8,412 nt of DNA from Clostridia bacterium (GTDB taxonomy: Bacteria > Bacillota > Clostridia > Oscillospirales > Acutalibacteraceae), in contig JAFRZS010000144.1 in NCBI GenBank assembly GCA_017442445.1, positions 1-8,412 on the forward strand. The letters are read 5' to 3'. The notes under the pieces were generated by a model. The model saw nothing but the letters and a program-made list of their open reading frames with translations, did no database searches and was not told where the DNA came from. Shown in pieces: positions 1-5,900 of the stretch; the stretch's first letter is position 1, and the number at the start of each line of letters is the position of its first letter. Position numbers and translations under genes: made by a program.

Positions 1-864
1 ACAGGTAAAACATCGCTTCCTTACTCATTCGGTAAGTTCATTCAGAACGATGCAACAATCGCATCAGTTCAGCCGTCATGGCGTGACCGTACAGAGCTTT
101 TTGGCTACTTTAACGAATTCACAAAGCGCTTTAATGAAACTGAAGTTCTTAAAAAGATGTACGAAGCTACATATAAAGAGGATATCTTCCTTACAATCCT
201 CGACGAAATGAACATCGCTCGTGTCGAGTACTACTTCGCCGAGCTCCTTTCAATCCTTGAAATGCCCAGCCGTGATGAATGGGTAGTAAGCTTGGTACCT
301 TCAGTATGGCCCACAGACCCGAAACATCTCTTTGACGGTAAATTAAGACTCCCCGAAAATATGTGGTACATCGGAACAATCAATAACGACGACTCAACAT
401 TCGCAGTTACAGATAAGGTTTATGACCGTGCTATTCCGATTGATATCAATACAAAGGGTAAATATTTTGAAGCTCCCTGGACTGATCATCTCACATTAAG
501 CTATAAGCATCTTGAAGAAATGTTCAGAGAAGCAAAAGAAAAATATAAGGTTTCCGAAGAAAACCTCAGAAAACTTGCAGAACTTGACGACTATGTTATC
601 GAGCACTTCCGCTTGGCATTCGGTAACCGTATTGTTAAGCAGCTTGAAGACTTCGTTCCTGCATATGTTGCTTGCGGCGGAACAGAAATTGACGGTCTTG
701 ATTTCATTCTTTGTCACAAGATTTTGCGTAAGTTTGAAAGCTTGAACCTTGCTTTCATTCGTGATGAAATCAGCGGTTTGATTACATATCTCAATAAACA
801 TTTCGGTAAGCAGAACATGAAAGAATGTAAAGAGTATCTTGAAAGACTCCAGAAGCTTATCTAA
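1..864 (+). CDS. McrB-like AAA+ NTPase, 5'-truncated by window
   Basis: The frame is open from base 1, so the gene begins upstream; 287 codons plus TAA are visible. The first codons read TGKTS, the end of a Walker A P-loop. In window codon numbers, Walker B is ILDEMN (66-71), followed by a helix with AELLSILE. Then LPENMWYIGTINNDD (117-131) matches the McrB-type 'lPeNlyiIGTMNxxD' sensor-1/signature region, and R143 in DKVYDRA is the candidate arginine finger. The lid follows, with FGNR at 207-210 and LDFILCHKILRKF at 233-245. Family knowledge: McrB-type AAA+ proteins form NTP-driven hexameric rings stimulated by a McrC-type partner; the next gene could encode that partner. The N-terminal specificity domain lies outside the window, so its target is unknown. 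The Met codon at 157 lies inside the AAA+ core and is not the start. The nucleotide used (GTP or ATP) cannot be told. A more general MoxR/AAA_5 ATPase is the alternative. Confidence 0.85.
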   Translation, partial: TGKTSLPYSFGKFIQNDATIASVQPSWRDRTELFGYFNEFTKRFNETEVLKKMYEATYKEDIFLTILDEMNIARVEYYFAELLSILEMPSRDEWVVSLVPSVWPTDPKHLFDGKLRLPENMWYIGTINNDDSTFAVTDKVYDRAIPIDINTKGKYFEAPWTDHLTLSYKHLEEMFREAKEKYKVSEENLRKLAELDDYVIEHFRLAFGNRIVKQLEDFVPAYVACGGTEIDGLDFILCHKILRKFESLNLAFIRDEISGLITYLNKHFGKQNMKECKEYLERLQKLI

Positions 865-874
865 TCTAACTACA

Positions 875-881
875 AAAGGGG
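875..881 (+). promoter_or_regulatory. Ribosome binding site of the DUF2357-like gene
   Basis: AAAGGGG lies 9 bases before the ATG at 891, within the 26-base gap after the AAA+ gene's stop. It supports translation from 891, and the tight spacing supports co-transcription with the AAA+ gene. Confidence 0.75.
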
Positions 882-890
882 ACATCGGGT

Positions 891-2846
891 ATGCCAAAGT
901 CATATAATGAACTCTATTCTCAGTATAAAGACTCTATGTCGTCCATTCTCAAGGACAATGACTTTTATGAGGATTTAAGTTTTGATATTGGTGGTGGTAA
1001 GAATTCCTTATCACTTTTCCACAGATATTTTGAAAAGAAAATTGACCTTCGTTGGGTCGATGCTATTGAGGCATGCATTGTTCCCCTTGATACAATCATC
1101 AGAAACCCGAGAAAATTCATTGTTCAGGAAGAAGAAATTGTTCCGATTGAACGTGCAAGAAAGATTACTGCTGAATCAGTAAGACATCTTGCTCAGCACA
1201 CAAATATGATTGCTCGTGTTGACGGTGACAAGGTTACACCCAGTCAGATTCTCAATGTTTTCCGTGAAGAAAGCTTTGAAATCTATGAAAACAGATTTAT
1301 CTACACACTTATCAAAAATGTTCAGCGTTTTATAGACGCAAGATATAATGTACTTTTCAATCTTTCAGATGATGAAAACATGGCGTCAATGAAAATGGAA
1401 AGTGAAATAAAACACGGTAATGAATTAATTACATATAAACTTGAAATAGCAACACAGTCTTCAGGCGGACACGAATCGCAAGCAGGTAAAACAGCCTCTG
1501 CATTCCAGCGCATAGACAGGATAAAAAGAATTATCAATGAATTTGCGGGATCAGCGTTTATGCGTGAGTTGCACGGTTGTACCCCGGTTCGTCCTCCGAT
1601 TATGAGAACTAATGTTATTTCAAAAGACCCGAACTTCAGAGCATGTTTGGAATTATGGCAGTTTGTATCTTCATATACTGATGTAGGTTATGAGATTATT
1701 GCCAAAGAATCAAACGAAATGGTTTCAGACCAGTACAGAGATGACCTTAATGAGCTTCTTGGTGTTAACTACTTACTCTTAAAGAGGAATGTAGTTCCGG
1801 AAGAAGAGCTCAAATCAAGACTCAAATCCCGTAGGTTGAAACCGAAGATGCTTAAACGTCTTGCAGAAGAACTTGTTCTTAACTATGACATGGATGAAGC
1901 AGAAATACGCAAGGTATTTGTTGATGAAATGAAACGTGTCAGCAAGAAGAAGGCTGCAGGAGAACAGAAGATCAAAGATGCTATCGCAAGAGCTCTTCAA
2001 GCTGAAAACGATCGCAAGGCAGAAATTGCAGAAAAGATCAGACTTGAAGAAGAACGTCGAAAAGAAATTGAAAGACGCAAGAAAGAGAGAGAGGCTGCAA
2101 GGATTGCTAAACAGATTGCACTTGAAAAAGAGCGCAAGGCGAAAGAAAAAGCAAGACTTAAAGCTAAGAAAGAAAAAGAACTTGCTCTTGCAAAAGCAAA
2201 ACGAGAGAAAGAAAAAGAGCGTCAGCGTATTGCTAAGCAGAAAGAGCTTGAAAGAATTAAAGCTGAGAAAGAAAAAGCTGCACTCCTCAAGCAAAAAGAA
2301 CGCGAAAGAGTTGCAAAAGAGAAAGCTGACAAGATTGCAAAGGAAAAAGCTGCTAAACTCAAGCAAAAAGAGAAAGAACGCGCGGCAAGGGAAAAAGCTT
2401 TACAGCAAGAAAAGGCAAAAATTGCAAAGCAGAAACAACTTGAGAAAGAGCGCTTAAATAAAGAGAAAGAAAAGCAGCTAGAAGCTGAAAAAGCTCGTAG
2501 AATCAAGGAAAAAGAAAAAGAACGTCTGGCAAGGGAAAAAGCTTTACAGAAAGAAAAAGAAAGAGCTGCCAGAGAAAAAGAGAAACTTAAAGAGCGTGAG
2601 CGCGTAGCACGCGAAAAGGCAAAGCTCAAAGAAAAAGAGCGCGCTGAAAAAGCTAAAATAAAAGAGAAAGAGCGCAGAGAGAAAGAAAGACTCGCTGCTA
2701 AAGAAAAAGAAAGATTAGCTCGTGAAAGAGCTAAACTTAAGGAAAAACAGGCTAAAGAAAGAGCACAGTTACTCGCAAAAGAAAAAGCTGCTAAGGCTAA
2801 GGCAAAAGCTAAAGCGAAAAAAACGGGTACAGAATCTGACAAGTAA
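891..2846 (+). CDS. DUF2357/McrC-like protein with long charged C-terminal helix, no visible nuclease
   Basis: This 651-residue protein starts at an ATG with a good ribosome binding site. Residues 1-275 are a mixed globular region. The segment ESFEIYENRFIYTLIKNV (127-144) resembles the 'ETFDTPENRFLKxxL' helix of McrC/DUF2357 proteins, and DPNFRACLELWQFV (246-259) resembles the helix that follows it in that family. Such proteins normally act with a McrB-type AAA+ protein, which is what the gene upstream encodes. In the family a PD-(D/E)XK nuclease usually follows; I see no D...ExK core here. Residues 280-346 are a helical linker, and from about 347 to 645 the chain is almost only Lys, Glu, Arg, Ala, Leu, Gln and Ile in KEKERxAREKA-like repeats. 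No signal peptide or membrane segment is visible, so a cytoplasmic location is expected. I infer an adaptor or activator of the AAA+ ring with a long rod. The family call rests on short motif likeness; the helix is certain in composition but not in oligomeric state. Confidence 0.75.
   Translation: MPKSYNELYSQYKDSMSSILKDNDFYEDLSFDIGGGKNSLSLFHRYFEKKIDLRWVDAIEACIVPLDTIIRNPRKFIVQEEEIVPIERARKITAESVRHLAQHTNMIARVDGDKVTPSQILNVFREESFEIYENRFIYTLIKNVQRFIDARYNVLFNLSDDENMASMKMESEIKHGNELITYKLEIATQSSGGHESQAGKTASAFQRIDRIKRIINEFAGSAFMRELHGCTPVRPPIMRTNVISKDPNFRACLELWQFVSSYTDVGYEIIAKESNEMVSDQYRDDLNELLGVNYLLLKRNVVPEEELKSRLKSRRLKPKMLKRLAEELVLNYDMDEAEIRKVFVDEMKRVSKKKAAGEQKIKDAIARALQAENDRKAEIAEKIRLEEERRKEIERRKKEREAARIAKQIALEKERKAKEKARLKAKKEKELALAKAKREKEKERQRIAKQKELERIKAEKEKAALLKQKERERVAKEKADKIAKEKAAKLKQKEKERAAREKALQQEKAKIAKQKQLEKERLNKEKEKQLEAEKARRIKEKEKERLAREKALQKEKERAAREKEKLKERERVAREKAKLKEKERAEKAKIKEKERREKERLAAKEKERLARERAKLKEKQAKERAQLLAKEKAAKAKAKAKAKKTGTESDK
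2384..2405 (+). repeat. 22-bp exact direct repeat, copy 1 (in the charged-helix tract)
   Basis: These 22 bases recur exactly at 2528-2549. The offset is 144 bp (48 codons), so the frame is kept, and flanking bases are partly similar. This points to growth of the helix by in-frame duplication. Confidence 0.8.
2528..2549 (+). repeat. 22-bp exact direct repeat, copy 2
   Basis: Second copy of the repeat at 2384-2405, in the same frame; both encode AREKALQ after a KER-type segment. Confidence 0.8.
2787..2822 (+). other. Ala-Lys tail of the DUF2357-like protein
   Basis: Residues 633-644 read AAKAKAKAKAKK, losing the Glu that balances charge in the preceding helix. Such AK tails occur in histone H1-like and other nucleic-acid-binding bacterial proteins, so contact with DNA, RNA or another polyanion is possible; that role is inference. 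Confidence 0.6.
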
Positions 2847-2904
2847 AAACACTTTACAACGGTTCTGAAGTGCTGAGTTGAAGGATTACAGTGGAGGTTC
2901 ACCG
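2847..2904 (+). other. 58-bp intergenic gap, no terminator or promoter seen
   Basis: The gap holds only the ribosome binding site at its end. A weak 5-bp inverted repeat (CACTT 2850-2854, AAGTG 2868-2872) has a 13-base loop and no T tract, so it does not look like an intrinsic terminator. No -35/-10 pair stands out. Read-through from the upstream gene into the secreted-protein gene is therefore plausible. Confidence 0.5.
2893..2897 (+). promoter_or_regulatory. Ribosome binding site of the giant secreted-protein gene
   Basis: GGAGG sits 7 bases before the ATG at 2905. It fixes that ATG as the start rather than the later in-frame ATG at 2935, which would cut into the signal peptide. Confidence 0.85.
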
Positions 2905-2994
2905 ATGATTAAGAGAAGGATATTACACAGGTTGATGGGGCTGATTTTATCGGCCACTGTCATTTTGTCCTGTATTGTGCCCGGGGCATATGCT
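2905..2994 (+). other. Signal peptide region (residues 1-30)
   Basis: A basic n-region (KRR...HR) is followed by a hydrophobic stretch (LILSATVILSCIV) and a c-region ending PGAYA before EE, a standard signal peptidase I site. Cys23 is not preceded by a good lipobox (position -2 is Leu), so a lipoprotein is less likely. Confidence 0.85.
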
Positions 2995-5900
2995 GAGGAG
3001 GTTATTTCTTCGGCATCTACAACTACGTCAACTACTATCTCTGACACAACTGTATCCACTGAAACATCAACAACTGAACCTTCAACTGACTCAACTGCAA
3101 CAAAGCCCTCAACTAATACAACAAAGCCTGAAACAACTACTCAGAACAACACTAAAAAACCTACTGTCAAGAACGAATTTGCCGTCGAAGAACAGGCTCT
3201 TTCGGTTACATGGGAAGGTGATGGCTCACAGCAGAACCCATACATCATCTCATCAGTATCACATTTTGTTGATGTTCAGACAAAACTCAATCTTTCCGAT
3301 TCCAACAAGTATTTCAAGCTTACTGTTGACCTTGACCTCAGCACTCTTCCGGCTGTGGCTAAGGATATGGGTTACAACGCTGCTTTCGATATTTTCACTA
3401 ACAACACTTTCGGTGGTATGAATGGTTGGTTGATTTCTGACAATCCTGCAGACACATCAAAGTTCATTAACCTCGTTGGTGAGAAGGAAGACGGTAGTGC
3501 CCCCACAATTTCAAACTTAACTCTGTCGTCAGGTGCTCAGAACACCTTGGCGCTTTTTGGCTATTTATCAAGTAATTCGGTTATTGATAATATTATTTTC
3601 GAAGACTTCAATCTTACATTAACATCTTCAAACGCAACTGCACTTGCAGCTGTTGCTTTGAGTAATGACGGTGTTATCACAGGTTGTTCATTTAATAACA
3701 TTCAGCTTACTATGAACTCAAACGTTGCTTCACAGAGCACCGAATATTCCGGATTTACTACATATGACGGTGTAGGTGTTGTTGCGGCAGACAATAATGT
3801 ATCAGGTCGTATCAGAAACATTGAAGCTCATGACATTCAGTTATCAATCGGCGGAAGCCGTTCCTACATCGGTGGTATTGCAGGTCAGAACCGTGGTATC
3901 ATAGGCGGTGCATCTGCTGAGACTGACAGTGTAATAATTAAAGGTCTGAAGATTGCGGCCACTGATGCAAATAACTACATCGGCGGTATCGTAGGTGCTA
4001 ACCTTGCAGGGTTACCTGCTAACAAGAGTGACGGTGTCCAGAATGCTGATGTTATCTTCAAAAGTGATAGCGGTAATATAATGTATAATTATGCTAACAT
4101 TGTCGGCGGTAACTACATCGGCGGTATCGCAGGTCATAACATAAGTTATATTATCCAGTCTGCAATAAAAGGTGAAACAGCAAATAACAAGACTGCCACA
4201 TCTTCTAATGCAAATATTATCTTTAACGGTTATGAATACATTTACGGCGGTATCACAGCAACAAACGACGGTATAATTGAAGGTTGTTCTGCAATTGATG
4301 TCAGCGCATATCACGAAACAGGCGCTGCAACCGTTTACGGCGGTATCGCAGGTATATCTACTAATAAAATCACACACAGTTTTGCATCAGGTACAACAGG
4401 TACTGCGATAAACACTGATATCGCAGTCGGCGGTATTGTGGGTAAAGTAAATTCACTTGACATCGTTATTGACAACTGTTATGCACTTGTAAAAATTGCA
4501 AATAGCACAGTTCCGCTCGGTGCGGTTATCGGTGTAGGCGGCAGAGATACAATTCTTGACACAACATATTGGTCAAGTGATGCAAGCGGACGTCCGGCAT
4601 CATGTTCTTACACAGGTGCAGGTGTTAATGACATTGAACAGACCAGAAAACTTGTTGCTCTCAGCACTGGGGATTCAGCAACTGTTGATATCAGCTCATT
4701 TGGTTCTACCTGGAATGACAATGTTTCCGTTTCTGTCAACAAATCAAGTTTTGCATCAATGAACACTTCTATCGCAACTGTTGCGCTTGAAGCAGATACA
4801 ATGACTGTTACATCAGTAGGAACAGCGGACGGTGGCACTAAGATTAAGTTTAACGCTGTAATTACACTTCCGAATACTGTTGGTTCAGCTCATTTCTCAA
4901 ATACTGTAAATCAGGAATTATATATTTCAGTTTTGGTTACAACAGGAACACTTAACGGTGATGGACTTACCACTAATACACCTATAGAAATTGCCAACCT
5001 TGCACAGTTCCAGCTTATAAAGTTTGCTCCTTTCGCACATTATAAGCTTGTTGCTGACATTACAGTCCCCGCCTCAAGCTGGACACCGTTTGATTTCACC
5101 GGAACACTTAACGGTGAATATCTTGCTCAGAATACTGAGCGTACAATTAAAACAAATACAAGAATTTTCAACTCAATATTCGGTAATATTGATGAAAAAC
5201 ATACAACTGATGCTCCCGACAGAGGATATATCCATGATATTAAGATACAGTTGACATCAGCTATCACTACAAGCATTTTTGGTGTATTGAGTAGTGCGGC
5301 ACTTGATAATATCACATTGACAGGTGCTAATGGCACAAACAATCCTTATGCAATTACAACATCAAAGAAGAATGATGCTGCTTTTATCGGCAGAGTAACA
5401 GGTAACAGCTATATCAATAACTGTACTGTTGATGTTAAGGTCTGGGCAGGCGCTAATAATTCAGCAGGTTTCATCGGTTTACTTGATGCTGAAGTCACAA
5501 ATATCGTAAACTGTGCAGCTAAATCAGAAGTGCGCCAGTCTCTTGATATTCCTTTGGGTCCCGGTAATACGGCTACAATAATGGGATGTTCACCCTTTAT
5601 TGCGCAGATTGATTCATGCACAGGTGTCATCAAAGATTGTTATTCATCCGGTTATATCAATATGGATACCGGTTCCGGTATTGTTTACGGTAACGCAAAC
5701 TACATGGCAACCTTCGAAAACACTTACTTCAGTAGATATGAACTCGGACAGTCTTCAGTTCAGTACTATGCAAGCGGTAAGGTTAACGGTGTCCTCAATG
5801 AGTGGAGATTTAAGACAGCCGGTCGTCTTAACAGTGATATGACAACTATCACAACTCTTATGATCGAGTTGCCGAAGCTTGCTGCTTTTGAAAATGCGAC

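Larger units (their letters stand above)
1929..2822 (+). repeat. Low-complexity purine-rich tract encoding a ~300-residue charged helix
   Basis: This covers residues 347-644 of the second gene. Lys, Glu, Arg and Ala dominate, with recurring units such as KEKER, AREKA and LKEKER. No Pro and only one Gly (near the start) occur, which favours one unbroken helix: a single alpha helix or a coiled coil. By arithmetic (0.15 nm per residue) about 300 residues would span roughly 45 nm. The plus strand is strongly purine-biased, so several other frames stay open by chance. Lys plus Arg appear to outnumber Glu plus Asp. Confidence 0.85.
3865..4557 (+). repeat. GLUG-like repeat array 1
   Basis: About seven copies of a turn motif occur: IGGIAG, IGGIVG, IGGIAG, YGGITA, YGGIAG, VGGIVG and LGAVIG. 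Several are followed by a strand ending in NC/GC or an equivalent (EGCSA, DNCYA). This is the pattern of GLUG (PF07581-type) rungs in a right-handed beta-helix. Spacing is irregular, about 25-50 residues. Confidence 0.7.

Noticed and set aside
157..864. ATG at 157 as start of a 235-residue gene
   Set aside because: The frame is open back to base 1 and the upstream codons encode the Walker A end (TGKTS) of the same AAA+ domain.
496..903. Minus-strand 135-codon frame opposite the AAA+ gene
   Set aside because: Lies fully opposite conserved AAA+ lid coding sequence; no family likeness.
1815..2366. Minus-strand 183-codon Phe/Leu/Ser/Cys-rich frame
   Set aside because: Same antisense effect of the low-complexity tract; hydrophobicity is an artefact, not membrane segments.
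1936..2457. Plus-strand 173-codon Lys/Arg-rich frame within gene 2
   Set aside because: Shifted frame of the A/G-rich tract, kept open by base composition; no independent start signal.
2817..2823. Run of seven A as a -1 frameshift site
   Set aside because: The phase (GCG AAA AAA ACG) does not give the X XXY YYZ slip pattern, and the gene ends normally shortly after.
2850..2872. Inverted repeat CACTT...AAGTG as a terminator
   Set aside because: Only 5 bp of stem, a 13-base loop and no T tract.
2222..2902. Minus-strand 226-codon frame rich in Ser, Phe and Leu
   Set aside because: It is the antisense of the purine-rich helix tract; composition mirrors KEK/AREKA codons and it has no family likeness.
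2962..2976. Lipobox around Cys23 of the secreted protein
   Set aside because: The residue at -2 is Leu, a poor lipobox, and a clean AYA|EE signal peptidase I site follows.
4012..4377. Minus-strand 121-codon Cys/Thr-rich frame
   Set aside because: Antisense of GLUG repeats; its repeat pattern only mirrors the coding strand.
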